A stretch of DNA of 64,000 nt from Prauserella rugosa (GCF_000719975.1 NZ_JOIJ01000007.1:287909-351908), one strand, 5' to 3'; shown: positions 51,181 to 62,611, counted from the first letter of the stretch. Notes: generated by a model not told the origin, from the letters alone. Translations and numbers: made by a program.

Positions 51181-51285
51181 TCTTCCGGCTTCCCGCATCG
51201 GGCACACTGTGTTGGAGTCGTAGCGGGCACGGCGGTGCCGTCCCCGGTAGTCGGCATGCAGGTTCGCGGATTGATGGAGGACGAC

Positions 51286-51474
51286 GTGGCGAAGGCCAGC
51301 GAGCGGAAGAACCACCGGATCGACCCGGCGTGGCCGCAGGTCGAGGACGGCCACCCCGTGACCGAACTGGCCGCCGACCGGCAGGGCGCGCTCTCCCCGT
51401 ACGGCGAGATGACGTTCCCGCTCGAGACCGTGCCGTACGAGCACCCCGAGACCGAGATCAACAAGCGCGCCTGA
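51286..51474 (+). CDS. small conserved actinobacterial protein (Rv0863-like)
   Basis: About 62 residues, acidic, without membrane segments: starts MAKASERKNHRIDPAWPQ and ends PYEHPETEINKRA. GTG 51286 is chosen because GGAGG at 51276-51280 lies 5 nt upstream; ATG 51256 or ATG 51274 would lengthen it. It occupies the position of Rv0863 between the helicase-associated gene and moaC. Function unknown. Confidence 0.75.
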   Translation: MAKASERKNHRIDPAWPQVEDGHPVTELAADRQGALSPYGEMTFPLETVPYEHPETEINKRA

Positions 51475-51609
51475 CCGCCGGGGAACACGCGGTGCTGACC
51501 AGTGCGAAGTTACTGGTCAGTCACCCCGTCGGGGCTCGGTGACGCCCGCCACGCGACTAGTGTTGCGGGTGCATTCAGCTCGTCTGTCCGACCTCACGGG
51601 GGTAGCGCC

Positions 51610-53001
<1,392 letters not shown>

Positions 53002-53010
53002 CCGGCGAAG

Positions 53011-53016
53011 TAGCCT
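53011..53016 (+). promoter_or_regulatory. leaderless -10 box for moaC
   Basis: TAGCCT fits TANNNT and ends 6 nt before GTG 53023; no SD is seen. Confidence 0.45.
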
Positions 53017-53022
53017 CACGGT

Positions 53023-53565
53023 GTGAGCAAGCCAGCGAGTGAACTCAGCCACGTCGACGAGGCAGGCCACGCCCGCATGGTCGACGTGTCGGCCAAGGAC
53101 GTCACCGCCCGCACCGCCGTCGCCAGTGGGCGCATGCGGACCACCGGGGAGGTCGTGAACCTGATCTCCAGCGGTGGTCTGCCCAAGGGCGATGCGCTGG
53201 CCACGGCCCGGATCGCGGGCGTGATGGGCGCGAAGAAGACGTCCGAGCTCATCCCGCTGTGCCACCAGATCGCGCTGACGAAGGTCGACGTCACCTTCGA
53301 ACTCGAGACCGACGCGGTGCGCATCGAGGGCATGGCGCGGACGAGCGACCGCACCGGCGTCGAGATGGAGGCACTCACGGCCGTCACGGTCGCCGGGCTC
53401 GCCCTGCACGACATGATCAAGGCGGTCGACCCGGCGGCCACGCTCGACGAGGTACGCCTCGAGGCCAAGGACGGTGGCAAGACCGGCACCTGGCGCAGGC
53501 CGGCCGAGTCGGGTGATGTCGAAGCCGCTGTCTCCGGTTCCGACGACGCGGGCGGTGACCGATGA
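53023..53565 (+). CDS. moaC: cyclic pyranopterin monophosphate synthase
   Basis: A 180-residue enzyme of the first step of molybdopterin synthesis, acting after MoaA. Signatures: LSHVDEAGHARMVDVSAKD, KGDALATARIAGVMGAKKTS, LIPLCHQIALTKV and RTSDRTGVEMEALTAV. GTG 53023 fits the leaderless box. The C-terminal 20 residues (DVEAAVSGSDDAGGD) go beyond the family core. The stop overlaps the next start (ATGA), coupling it to the mog-moaE fusion. Confidence 0.95.
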   Translation: MSKPASELSHVDEAGHARMVDVSAKDVTARTAVASGRMRTTGEVVNLISSGGLPKGDALATARIAGVMGAKKTSELIPLCHQIALTKVDVTFELETDAVRIEGMARTSDRTGVEMEALTAVTVAGLALHDMIKAVDPAATLDEVRLEAKDGGKTGTWRRPAESGDVEAAVSGSDDAGGDR

Positions 53566-54515
53566 GCGGCACGGCACGGGTCATCGTCGCGTCGAACCGC
53601 GCGTCGACGGGCGTGTACGAGGACCGGACCGGCCCGGTGATCGTGGCGTGGCTGACCGAGCGCGGCTACACCACGCCCGCGCCGCTCGTGGTCGGCGACG
53701 GGGATCCGGTGGAGCGCGCGTTGCGCGGCTGTCTGGCCGACGAGGTCGACGTGGTCGTCACGACGGGCGGCACGGGCATCTCGCCGACCGACCGCACGCC
53801 CGAGGCGACGCGGAACGTGCTCGATCACGAGATCCCCGGCCTGGCGGACGCCGTGCGTGCCGCGGGCGCCGACGTGGTGCCGACGGCGATGCTCTCGCGC
53901 GGAGTCGCAGGCGTGGCCGGGCGAACCCTGGTCGTGAACCTTCCCGGGTCGACCGGTGGCGTCAAGGACGGACTCGGCGTGCTGGAGAAGGTGCTCGACC
54001 ACGCCGTCGAGCAGATCCGAGGAGGCGATCACGTGCGCGGCGAAGCCGAGACGGGCCCCGCGGTGGCCGGAACCGACAGCGACACGGCAGCGGCGCGCAT
54101 CCTGCGCGCCGACGTCACCGAGGAACCGTTGTTGGTCGACGAGCACGCCGAACTCGTGGGGGACGACGCGGCCGGTGCCGTGGTGACCTTCGGCGGGGTG
54201 GTCCGCGACCACGACGGCGGCAGGACCGTGACGTCGCTGTACTACGAGGGACACCCGACGGCGGGCACCGTGCTGGCGGAGGTGGTCGCCGAGGTGGCGA
54301 AGCGCCGCGCGGGCGTGCGGGCCGTGGCGGTCAGCCACCGCGTGGGCGCCCTCGAGATCGGCGATGTGGCGCTGGCGTGCGCGGTCGCGGCCGAACACCG
54401 CGGCGAGGCGTTCGCGACCTGTTCGGACCTGGTCGACGAGGTCAAGGCCAGGCTGCCGGTGTGGAAGCACCAGTGGTTCGGGGACGGCTCCGACGAGTGG
54501 GTCAACAGCCCCTGA
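53562..54515 (+). CDS. MogA-MoaE fusion protein
   Basis: A 317-residue fusion. Residues 1-155 are MogA/MoaB-type molybdopterin adenylyltransferase (ARVIVASNRASTGVYEDRTG, motif TTGGTGISPTD at 67-77, LPGSTGGVKD). Residues 177-317 are MoaE, the large subunit of molybdopterin synthase (VTFGGVVRDHDGGRTVTSLY, SHRVGALEIGDVA, LPVWKHQWF). In M. tuberculosis these are separate genes (Rv0865 and Rv0866). A 20-residue acidic linker joins them. One chain thus supplies sulfur-transfer and adenylylation steps that are consecutive in the pathway. moaD is 1.6 kb away on the other strand. Confidence 0.93.
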   Translation: MSGTARVIVASNRASTGVYEDRTGPVIVAWLTERGYTTPAPLVVGDGDPVERALRGCLADEVDVVVTTGGTGISPTDRTPEATRNVLDHEIPGLADAVRAAGADVVPTAMLSRGVAGVAGRTLVVNLPGSTGGVKDGLGVLEKVLDHAVEQIRGGDHVRGEAETGPAVAGTDSDTAAARILRADVTEEPLLVDEHAELVGDDAAGAVVTFGGVVRDHDGGRTVTSLYYEGHPTAGTVLAEVVAEVAKRRAGVRAVAVSHRVGALEIGDVALACAVAAEHRGEAFATCSDLVDEVKARLPVWKHQWFGDGSDEWVNSP

Positions 54516-54543
54516 CGCCACAGCCCTGACGCCACAGCCCTGA
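54510..54543 (+). repeat. 14-bp repeat, 2.4 copies, over the moaE stop
   Basis: CCCTGACGCCACAG occurs at 54510-54523 and 54524-54537, then CCCTGA at 54538-54543. Each unit contains TGA; the first TGA is the stop codon of the mog-moaE gene. Probably slippage. Confidence 0.8.
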
Positions 54544-54651
54544 GAGAACCTGGCGCCGGAGTACTGGTGCGCTCGCCCGATTCGTCCGTCCGGGCGAGTG
54601 CGCCCACTGACATTCGCACGAGGCCGTCGGCTCATTAAGGTCAGAAAAAGG

Positions 54652-54692
54652 CGTAGGGCCCCACCGTCCGGGGGACACGGTGGGGCCCTACG
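54652..54692. terminator. 16-bp hairpin, bidirectional terminator
   Basis: CGTAGGGCCCCACCGT (54652-54667) pairs perfectly with ACGGTGGGGCCCTACG (54677-54692). It is preceded by GAAAAAG. It lies between the convergent mog-moaE and rpf genes and could stop both; toward the minus side the complement gives a CTTTTTC tract, a T-run for the rpf transcript. Confidence 0.9.
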
Positions 54693-54693
54693 T

Positions 54694-54721
54694 GCCGTCC
54701 GGGTGCGAGCACCCGGACGGC
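54694..54721. terminator. 12-bp hairpin, second terminator of the pair
   Basis: GCCGTCCGGGTG (54694-54705) pairs with CACCCGGACGGC (54710-54721) around CGAG. It is directly next to the first hairpin, 34 bp downstream of rpf. Confidence 0.85.
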
Positions 54722-54755
54722 ATCCGCGCCTGGCGGATACGTAGCAGGCTTCAGA

Positions 54756-56132
<1,377 letters not shown>

Positions 56133-56399
56133 TCAGCCGCCCGCGAACGGCGGCAGCACGTCCAGTTCCGTGTCAGCGGGTAACGGCTTGGTCTTGTCGC
56201 GGACGGCCACTCCGTCCACGAGGAAGCTGGCGGCGTCGAGGATTCGCGCGAGCGGGCCGGGATGACGTGCGCGGAGAGTGGCCACCGCGTCGGCCACCGT
56301 CGCACCCTCCGGGAGCTGCAGGTCCTCGGTCTCGGCCCCGCGGGCGGCGCGGGCGGAGGCGAAGTAGCGCACGCGCACGGTCGTCACGGCCACGGTCAC
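56133..56399 (-). CDS. moaD: molybdopterin synthase small subunit
   Basis: An 88-residue ubiquitin-fold sulfur carrier ending in the required Gly-Gly (DVLPPFAGG). N-terminal VRVRYFASARAARG and the middle FLVDGVAVRDKTKPL are typical. The C-terminal thiocarboxylate supplies sulfur to the dithiolene of molybdopterin, together with MoaE (here in the mog-moaE fusion). GTG 56399 lies 4 bp downstream of moaA, so the two are one operon. Confidence 0.94.
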   Translation of the reverse strand: MTVAVTTVRVRYFASARAARGAETEDLQLPEGATVADAVATLRARHPGPLARILDAASFLVDGVAVRDKTKPLPADTELDVLPPFAGG

Positions 56400-56403
56400 G
56401 CGG

Positions 56404-57522
56404 TCAGCCTCCGATCGAGCTCATCGGCCGGAGCGGCTGGGCGAAGCCGGCCTCGTTGATCTCGTGGCCCGCGAGTTTGCCCCACATCGTCTCGCGCCAC
56501 GTGTTCGCGATGTCCTCGTCGCTCGCGCCGCCGCGCAGCAGCAGCCTCAGGTCCGTCTCGTCGGAGCTGAACAAGCAGGAGCGCACGGCGCCGTCGGCGG
56601 TGAGGCGGGTGCGTTCGCACGCGGCGCAGAACGGCCTCGTCACCGACGGGATCACGCCGACCTCGGCAGGTCCGCCGTCCACGAGCCACCGCTCTGCGGG
56701 TGCTCCACCGCGCTCGGCAGGGCTCGGCGTCAGGGTGAACTCGGCCGACAGCAGTTCGAGGATCTCGTCGGCGGTGATCATGTTGGCCCGGTCCCAGCCG
56801 TGCTGGGCGTCGAGCGGCATCTGCTCGATGAAGCGCAGGTGGTAGCCGCCTTCGAGGGCGAATCGGAGCAGATCGGTCGCCTGGTGGTCGTTGAGATCGC
56901 GGATGAGCACCGCGTTGATCTTCACCGGGTCCAGGCCCGCCGCGCGGGCCGCGGCGAGAGCGTCGAGGACGTGCGGAAGCCGGTCGCGGCGCGTAATGCG
57001 TTCGAACGTCTCCCGGTCCACCGAGTCGAGCGAGACGTTGATGCGGTCGAGTCCCGCGTCGGCGAAGGCCTGTGCCCGCTTGGCGAAGCCGATGCCGTTG
57101 GTCGTCATCGACAGGCGTGGCCGCGGCTCAAGGGCGGTGATGCGCGCGACGAGGTCCTCGAGCCGGGGACGCAACAGCGGTTCGCCGCCGGTCAGCCGGA
57201 TGTCGGTGACGCCGAGCATTCGCACCGCGATGTCCATGAGCCGGACGAGCTCGTCGTCGCTGAGCACCTCGTCGCCGGGCATCCACTCGAGCCCCTCCGC
57301 GGGCATGCAGTAGCTGCAGCGCAGGTTGCACCGGTCGGTCAGTGACACGCGCAGGTCGGTGGCGACCCTGCCGAACGTGTCGATCAGGGCCGGGTTGTCC
57401 GGTCGCGGCTGCGACGCCGCCGCCGAACGTGCACCGGGCACCGTCGGCGTGCCGAGGTTCACCGCACGGCTCGAGGCCGAATCCGTCGGGGTCATCGTCG
57501 GTCCCACCTGCTCAGCTGCCAT
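56404..57522 (-). CDS. moaA: GTP 3',8-cyclase
   Basis: A 372-residue radical SAM enzyme that starts molybdopterin synthesis from GTP. N-terminal cluster CNLRCSYC (C65, C69, C72), LTGGEPLLRP, and the C-terminal cluster region FCAACERTRLTADG with a third Cys in RSCLF. The conserved C-terminal Gly-Gly is present (SSIGG). ATG 57522 is 8 nt after TAGGCT, a leaderless start; ATG 57495 is the alternative. The N-terminal 45 residues are low complexity. It is divergent from the molybdate-uptake genes. Confidence 0.95.
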   Translation of the reverse strand: MAAEQVGPTMTPTDSASSRAVNLGTPTVPGARSAAASQPRPDNPALIDTFGRVATDLRVSLTDRCNLRCSYCMPAEGLEWMPGDEVLSDDELVRLMDIAVRMLGVTDIRLTGGEPLLRPRLEDLVARITALEPRPRLSMTTNGIGFAKRAQAFADAGLDRINVSLDSVDRETFERITRRDRLPHVLDALAAARAAGLDPVKINAVLIRDLNDHQATDLLRFALEGGYHLRFIEQMPLDAQHGWDRANMITADEILELLSAEFTLTPSPAERGGAPAERWLVDGGPAEVGVIPSVTRPFCAACERTRLTADGAVRSCLFSSDETDLRLLLRGGASDEDIANTWRETMWGKLAGHEINEAGFAQPLRPMSSIGG

Positions 57523-57530
57523 TGCGCTCC

Positions 57531-57536
57531 AGCCTA
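57531..57536 (-). promoter_or_regulatory. leaderless -10 box for moaA
   Basis: TAGGCT on the minus strand fits TANNNT and ends 8 nt before ATG 57522. Confidence 0.45.
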
Positions 57537-57615
57537 GTGCCGGGGACCGACGGTGCGTGAGATCGCGAGCGCAACGAATCGGAACACGGCCATGGTGCTT
57601 TCGCAGATGCGGAGA

Positions 57616-57621
57616 TAACGT
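57616..57621 (+). promoter_or_regulatory. leaderless -10 box for the TOBE regulator/mod operon
   Basis: TAACGT fits TANNNT and ends 7 nt before ATG 57629. Together with the moaA box it defines a compact divergent promoter region of about 106 bp. Confidence 0.5.
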
Positions 57622-57628
57622 GCGATCC

Positions 57629-58060
57629 ATGCCGCAGTTTCGGTTCTCCGAGGCAGCCCGTTTGATGGGCGTCAGTGACGACACGATCCGGCGATGGGTG
57701 CGTTCCGGCCACCTGGACGCGGGCGAGGACTCCGCCGGACGCAAGGTGGTGGACGGCGCGGAACTCGCGGCGTTCGCCCGCAGACAGGCCGTGAAATCGT
57801 CCGAAGAGGACCGCACGGCGGAGTCGGCCGATCCGACCGCCGTCGGCCGTTCGGCGCGCAACCGGTTCGTGGGGCTGGTGACGAACGTCGTCGCCGACAC
57901 CGTGATGGCGCAGGTCGAGGTGCAGTGCGGGCCGCACAGGGTGGTCTCGCTGATGAGTTCGGAGGCGGTCGAGGAGCTGGGGCTGCGTCCCGGCGCACTC
58001 GCCGTGGCCGTGGTGAAGGCGACGCAGGTGATCGTCGAGACCCCGGGAGGCACGCGATGA
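57629..58060 (+). CDS. HTH-TOBE molybdate-responsive regulator or molbindin
   Basis: A 143-residue protein: N-terminal MerR-like helix-turn-helix (FSEAARLMGVSDDTIRRWVR) and a C-terminal TOBE/Mop domain (NRFVGLVTNVVADTVMAQVE) that binds molybdate. This differs from E. coli ModE, which has a LysR-type wing helix and two TOBE modules. Its stop overlaps modA by 4 bp, so it is the first gene of a four-gene mod operon. It probably senses molybdate and represses its own operon and perhaps moaA. That is inferred from domains and position. Confidence 0.88.
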   Translation: MPQFRFSEAARLMGVSDDTIRRWVRSGHLDAGEDSAGRKVVDGAELAAFARRQAVKSSEEDRTAESADPTAVGRSARNRFVGLVTNVVADTVMAQVEVQCGPHRVVSLMSSEAVEELGLRPGALAVAVVKATQVIVETPGGTR

Positions 58061-58854
58061 CCTGGTGGGCAAGGCCGGTACGCAGGACGCGGGGTGCGGG
58101 CGCGCGCGTGCTGAGCGTCGTGACGGCCGTGGTGACCAGCGGGGTGTTGCTGGCCACGGGGGCGTGTTCGGCGGGTGGTTCCGAGCGGACGACGCTCAAC
58201 GTGTTCGCCGCGGCCTCGCTCACCGAGTCGTTCGGGGAGCTGGAGAAGGTCTTCGAACGCAGGCACCCGGACGTCGACGTGCGCCTCAACCTGGCCGGCT
58301 CGTCCAAGCTGGGCCAGCAGATCGCCGAGGGCGCCCCCGCCGACGTGTTCGCCTCGGCCGACACCGACACCATGGACGAGGTGGCCGGCGACATGGACGG
58401 TGAGCCGCGCACGTTCGCCACGAACCGCCTCACGATCGCCGTGCCGCACGACAATCCCGGCGGGATCGAGTCGTTCGCCGACCTCGCGGGCGGAGACGTC
58501 ACCGTCGTCGTGTGCCAGCCGCAGGTGCCGTGCGGCAATGCCACGGGCGAGCTCGAGCGCATCACGGGCACGTCGCTGAACCCGGCCAGTGAGGAACAGG
58601 ACGTCAAGGACGTGCTGCACAAGGTCGTCATCGGCGAGGCGGACGCCGGCCTGGTGTACGCCACGGACGTGCGGTCGGACGGGGACAAGGTGCGCGAGGT
58701 ACGTGTTCCCGAGGCCGAGCGGGCGCTGAACCGCTATCCGATCGCGGTGTCGGCCTATGCCGAGCACCCCGAGCTCGCAGCGGAGTTCCGCGACCTCGTG
58801 CTCGGGAAGGCGGGACGTGACGCGTTGGCGAAGGCCGGTTTTGGCGCGCCGTGA
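58057..58854 (+). CDS. modA: molybdate ABC transporter substrate-binding lipoprotein
   Basis: A 265-residue ModA: signal peptide with a lipobox-like LLATGAC, then LNVFAAASLTESFGELEKVF, FNLAGS-type binding loop NLAGSSKLGQQIAEGAPADV and DAGLVYATDV. It captures molybdate or tungstate at the cell surface. ATG 58057 overlaps the previous stop (ATGA). Length and motifs are normal. Confidence 0.94.
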   Translation: MTWWARPVRRTRGAGARVLSVVTAVVTSGVLLATGACSAGGSERTTLNVFAAASLTESFGELEKVFERRHPDVDVRLNLAGSSKLGQQIAEGAPADVFASADTDTMDEVAGDMDGEPRTFATNRLTIAVPHDNPGGIESFADLAGGDVTVVVCQPQVPCGNATGELERITGTSLNPASEEQDVKDVLHKVVIGEADAGLVYATDVRSDGDKVREVRVPEAERALNRYPIAVSAYAEHPELAAEFRDLVLGKAGRDALAKAGFGAP

Positions 58855-59665
58855 CTCCGCGCGGACGCCGCGGGTCCGCCGCGGCGGGAATCCCGCGCTC
58901 CCGTGGGTGCTGTGGATCCCGGCGGGGGTCGCGCTCGCGTTGGTCGTGCTGCCCGTCGCCGGACTGCTCGCCCGCACCGACTACGCCCGCCTGCCGGAGC
59001 TGCTGACGTCGCAGGCGGCGCTCAGCGCGTTGCGACTGTCGTTGGTGACGGCCGCGGCATCCACGGTCGCGTGCGTGGTGCTCGGGGTGCCGCTGGCGGT
59101 CGTGCTGGCTCGGGCGCGGGGTCGTGCGGTGCGCCTGGTCCGTGCGGTGGTGTTGCTGCCACTCGTGCTCCCTCCGGTCGTGGGCGGGCTCGCCCTGTTG
59201 TTCCTGCTGGGCCGCAACGGTTTCCTCGGGTACCTGGTGGACGTCGTCGGCGGGGTGCGGGTGCCGTTCACCACGACGGCCGTGGTGATCGCGCAGACGT
59301 TCGTCGCGATGCCGTTCCTCGTGGTCAGCCTCGAAGGCGCGGTGCGTGCGGGCGGGCAGCGGTACGAGCTCGTCGCCGCCACGCTCGGCGCCCGGCCGTG
59401 GACGGTGTTCCGGCGCGTGACGGTTCCGCTGCTGCTGCCCGCGCTCGGTTCGGGGGCGGTGCTGAGCTTCGCCAGGGCGCTGGGCGAGTTCGGCGCCACG
59501 ATCACGTTCGCGGGCAGCCTCGAGGGCGTGACCCGCACACTTCCGCTCGAGGTGTACGCCCAGTCGGAGGCCGACATCGACAGCGCCGTGGCCCTGTCGC
59601 TGCTGTTGATCGTCGTCGCCGTGGTCGTGATCGCGGTGGCCAGGCCGAAGGCGTTCGACCGATGA
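58817..59665 (+). CDS. modB: molybdate ABC transporter permease
   Basis: A permease of about 282 residues with five to six helices and the EAA loop YELVAATLGARPWTVFRRVT followed by VPLLLPALGSGAVLSFARAL and GEFGATITFAGS. The start is uncertain: GTG 58817 has GGGAAGG upstream, TTG 58841 is also possible; both overlap the end of modA. Coupled to modC by ATGA. Completes a ModB2C2 importer. Confidence 0.92.
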   Translation: MTRWRRPVLARRDSARTPRVRRGGNPALPWVLWIPAGVALALVVLPVAGLLARTDYARLPELLTSQAALSALRLSLVTAAASTVACVVLGVPLAVVLARARGRAVRLVRAVVLLPLVLPPVVGGLALLFLLGRNGFLGYLVDVVGGVRVPFTTTAVVIAQTFVAMPFLVVSLEGAVRAGGQRYELVAATLGARPWTVFRRVTVPLLLPALGSGAVLSFARALGEFGATITFAGSLEGVTRTLPLEVYAQSEADIDSAVALSLLLIVVAVVVIAVARPKAFDR

Positions 59666-60825
59666 CCCGGGAGCTGCCCCGCGGCCAGGGGACGGATCTG
59701 CACGTCGACGTCGCGGTGACGCGGGGCCGGTTCCGGCTCGACGTGGCCTTCGACGTGCCCGAGGGCAGGGTCCTGGCCGTGCTGGGACCGAACGGTTCCG
59801 GCAAGTCGACGTTGCTCGGCTGCCTGGCCGGGTTGATCACCCCGGAACGCGGCGAGATCGCACTCCGGGGCAGGACGTTGAACCGCGTGCCAGGGGCGCA
59901 CGTGCCCGTTCACGACCGCGGGGTCGGACTGCTCGCCCAGGACGCCTTGCTGCTGCCGCATCTGTCGGTGCTGGAGAACGTCGCGTTCGGTCCGCGGTCG
60001 CAGGGCCTTGCGCGCAACCACGCGCACGCGTACGCGCGCGCGTGGTTGAAGGAGGTGGGGGCGGCCGAGTTCGCGGAGCGCAAACCGGCGCAGTTGTCGG
60101 GTGGGCAGGCACAGCGGGTGGCCATCGCCAGGGCGTTGGCGGGACGGCCGCGGCTGCTGCTGCTCGACGAACCGTTGTCGGCGCTGGACGTCGACGCCGC
60201 ACCGGCGATCCGTGGGCTGCTGCGCAAGGTGCTCAGGGGCGGCCTGCCCGGTGGGGACGTGGGTGAACCGGACGGGGCCGCGCGGTCGGCGGTGCTGGTC
60301 ACGCACGATCCGCTCGACGCGCTCGCGCTCGCCGACGACGTGGTGGTGCTGTCGGAGGGGCGCATCGTCGAGAGCGGACCCGTCAAGGAGGTCCTTTCCG
60401 CCCCGCGCACGGCGTTCACCGCGCGGATCGCCGGTCTGAACCTCGTCACCGGCACGGCGGAGCAGGACGGACTGCGTACCCCCGGCGGCAGGTTCGTCGC
60501 CGGCATCCCCGCCGACGACTGCGTCGCGGGTGAGCCCGCCGTGGCGGTGTTCGCCCCGGGCGCCGTGGCCGTGCACCCCGCGGGCGCACCGCACACGGGC
60601 AGCCCCCGCAACGTCGTCGACGCCCGCGTCGGCTCGCTCGAACCCCACGGCGCGGTGGTGCGGCTGCGCGCCGCGGGGTGGGACGGCGTTGCGGCCGACC
60701 TCACCCCCGCGTCGGTCGCCGACCTGGGCCTCGAACCGGGAACGCCCGTCCGGCTCGAGGTCAAGGCGACCGCCGTGGCGATCCACCCGGCCGCGGACTC
60801 ACCGCGCGCGGACGCCGAGTCATAA
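59662..60825 (+). CDS. modC: molybdate ABC transporter ATP-binding protein
   Basis: A 387-residue ATPase: Walker [10 protein letters not shown] (42-50), signature [15 protein letters not shown], Walker [14 protein letters not shown]-loop [15 protein letters not shown], and a C-terminal TOBE domain ([20 protein letters not shown]) for molybdate feedback. An Arg/Gly-rich insert near residues 190-210 is unusual. ATG 59662 overlaps the modB stop. Last gene of the mod operon. Confidence 0.94.
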   Translation: MTRELPRGQGTDLHVDVAVTRGRFRLDVAFDVPEGRVLAVLGPNGSGKSTLLGCLAGLITPERGEIALRGRTLNRVPGAHVPVHDRGVGLLAQDALLLPHLSVLENVAFGPRSQGLARNHAHAYARAWLKEVGAAEFAERKPAQLSGGQAQRVAIARALAGRPRLLLLDEPLSALDVDAAPAIRGLLRKVLRGGLPGGDVGEPDGAARSAVLVTHDPLDALALADDVVVLSEGRIVESGPVKEVLSAPRTAFTARIAGLNLVTGTAEQDGLRTPGGRFVAGIPADDCVAGEPAVAVFAPGAVAVHPAGAPHTGSPRNVVDARVGSLEPHGAVVRLRAAGWDGVAADLTPASVADLGLEPGTPVRLEVKATAVAIHPAADSPRADAES

Positions 60826-60828
60826 GGT
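60823..60828 (+). promoter_or_regulatory. leaderless -10 box for HAD gene
   Basis: TAAGGT fits TANNNT, ends 7 nt before ATG 60836, and overlaps the modC stop codon TAA. Confidence 0.45.
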
Positions 60829-60835
60829 GGGGCAC

Positions 60836-61639
60836 ATGGCTGCCGAGTCGAACGCCCCCTGGACGTACCTCACCGACATGGACGGCGTGCTCGTGCACGA
60901 GGAACATCTCGTGCCGGGCGCGGACGAGTTCCTGACCGAGCTCCGTTCGTCCGGCGCGGGGTTCCTTGTGCTGACGAACAACTCGATCTACACGCCACGC
61001 GATCTGCGTGCCCGCCTGCTGCACAGTGGTCTGGACGTGCCGGAGTCGGCGATCTGGACCTCGGCGCTGGCGACGGCGAAGTTCCTCCAGGACCAGCGTC
61101 CCGGCGGTTCGGCCTTCGTCATCGGCGAGGCGGGGCTGACCACCGCGCTGCACGAGGCCGGTTACATCCTCACCGAGACCGACCCGGACTACGTCGTGCT
61201 CGGCGAGACCCGTACGTACAGCTTCACCGCCATCACCCGCGCCATCCGGCTCATCGAGCGCGGCGCGCGGTTCATCGCCACGAACCCGGACCCGACCGGG
61301 CCGAGCCGCGAAGGTCTGCTGCCCGCCACCGGGTCGATCGCGGCGCTGATCGAACGCGCCACCGGCAAGTCGCCCTACTACGTCGGCAAGCCCAACCCGC
61401 TGATGATGCGGTCGGCGCTGCGGTCGCTGGGTGCCCACTCGGAGAACACGATCATGATCGGCGACCGGATGGACACCGACGTCCACTCGGGCATCGAGGC
61501 CGGCCTGAAGACGGTGCTCGTGCTCTCCGGCATCTCCACCCGCGAGTCGGCCGACCGGTACCCGTTCAAGCCGACACTGATCGTCGACACGATCGCCGAT
61601 CTCGTGGGGCGCACGGCCGATCCGTTCGGAGCGGGCTGA
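60836..61639 (+). CDS. HAD-IIA family phosphatase (NagD-like)
   Basis: A 267-residue hydrolase. Motif [12 protein letters not shown] with the nucleophile Asp, motif II VLTNNS, motif III Lys in [10 protein letters not shown] and motif [12 protein letters not shown] are all intact. The C2a cap places it with NagD, which dephosphorylates nucleotides and sugar phosphates. ATG 60836 sits 10 bp after modC. The leaderless box suggests an independent transcript. Substrate unknown. Confidence 0.92.
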   Translation: MAAESNAPWTYLTDMDGVLVHEEHLVPGADEFLTELRSSGAGFLVLTNNSIYTPRDLRARLLHSGLDVPESAIWTSALATAKFLQDQRPGGSAFVIGEAGLTTALHEAGYILTETDPDYVVLGETRTYSFTAITRAIRLIERGARFIATNPDPTGPSREGLLPATGSIAALIERATGKSPYYVGKPNPLMMRSALRSLGAHSENTIMIGDRMDTDVHSGIEAGLKTVLVLSGISTRESADRYPFKPTLIVDTIADLVGRTADPFGAG

Positions 61640-61664
61640 CCGGCGTCGACGCCCGCGGAGGGCG

Positions 61665-61670
61665 TAAAGT
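61665..61670 (+). promoter_or_regulatory. leaderless -10 box for metallophosphoesterase
   Basis: TAAAGT fits TANNNT and ends 6 nt before GTG 61677 (9 nt before ATG 61680). Confidence 0.45.
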
Positions 61671-61676
61671 CGAAGG

Positions 61677-62480
61677 GTGATGTCCGATTCCACGTTCGTC
61701 GTCGGTGACGTGCACGGGCACCGTGACGAACTGGCCGACGAGCTACGTGAGCACGGGCTCATCGACGACGCCGACAACTGGTCCGGCGGGACGGCGACGC
61801 TGTGGTTCCTCGGGGACTTCGTCGACCGTGGCCCCGACGGGATCGGCGCGATCACGCTGGTCCGCGAGCTGCAGCGACAGGCGGCCGACGCGGGCGGCTG
61901 CGTCGAGACGCTCCTGGGCAACCACGAGATCCTCCTGCTCGGCGTGCACCGCTTCGGCGACACGGACGTGCCGTCCGATTTCGGCCCGCGAAGCTTCGCC
62001 CGTAGCTGGGAGATCAACGGCGGCCAGGCGTCCGACCAGGAGGCGCTGACCGACGACCTCGTCGAATGGCTCAGCACGCGCCCGCTGCTCGCCCACACCG
62101 GCGAGCACCTGCTGATGCACTCGGACACCCTCGAATACCTCGAGTGGGGATCGTCGGTCGAGAAGATCAACGAGACGGTGCACGACGTGCTGGCCGGTGA
62201 CGACCTGTCGCGCTGGTGGGAGGTGTGGCGACGGATGACCACGCGCTACGCCTTCCGCGGCCCACACGGTGTCGAGGCGGCGGAGTCGCTGCTCGACGAA
62301 CTCGGCGGCGAACGCATCGTGCACGGGCACAGCGTCATCGCCGACCAGTTGGGCATCCACCCCGTGGACATCGAGCAGCCGTACCTCTACGCAGGCGGCC
62401 GGGTCCTCGGCATCGACGCGGGTCTGTTCGCGGGCGGGCCCTGTCTGGTCGTGTCGCTGCCCTACGTGCCCGAGGACTGA
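61677..62480 (+). CDS. calcineurin-like metallophosphoesterase
   Basis: A 267-residue phosphoesterase with all metal motifs: VVGDVHGH (D-x-H), FLGDFVDRGPDG (GD-x2-DRG), LLGNHEIL (GNHE) and IVHGHSVIA (GHxxI-like). It resembles bacterial PrpA/ApaH-related protein or dinucleotide phosphatases. GTG 61677 is preferred because of the leaderless box; ATG 61680 is one codon later. It follows the HAD phosphatase by 37 bp. Confidence 0.92.
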   Translation: MMSDSTFVVGDVHGHRDELADELREHGLIDDADNWSGGTATLWFLGDFVDRGPDGIGAITLVRELQRQAADAGGCVETLLGNHEILLLGVHRFGDTDVPSDFGPRSFARSWEINGGQASDQEALTDDLVEWLSTRPLLAHTGEHLLMHSDTLEYLEWGSSVEKINETVHDVLAGDDLSRWWEVWRRMTTRYAFRGPHGVEAAESLLDELGGERIVHGHSVIADQLGIHPVDIEQPYLYAGGRVLGIDAGLFAGGPCLVVSLPYVPED

Positions 62481-62569
62481 CCCCGCCGGCGTTCCGTACG
62501 GCGTCCGGCTGTGTTCACCTGCCGGTGGTTGGCCCGTGCGGGCGGTGGTGCCTACGCTCACGCTGCACC

Positions 62570-62589
62570 GCGCTGCCGATCGGCAGCGC
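62570..62589. promoter_or_regulatory. 20-bp perfect palindrome before the EEP gene
   Basis: GCGCTGCCGATCGGCAGCGC reads the same on both strands. It lies 22 bp before ATG 62612, where a repressor could bind or a leader hairpin form close to the SD CAGGAGAG. Confidence 0.7.
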
Positions 62590-62611
62590 CCGAGCGCAGG
62601 AGAGTCCGCCG

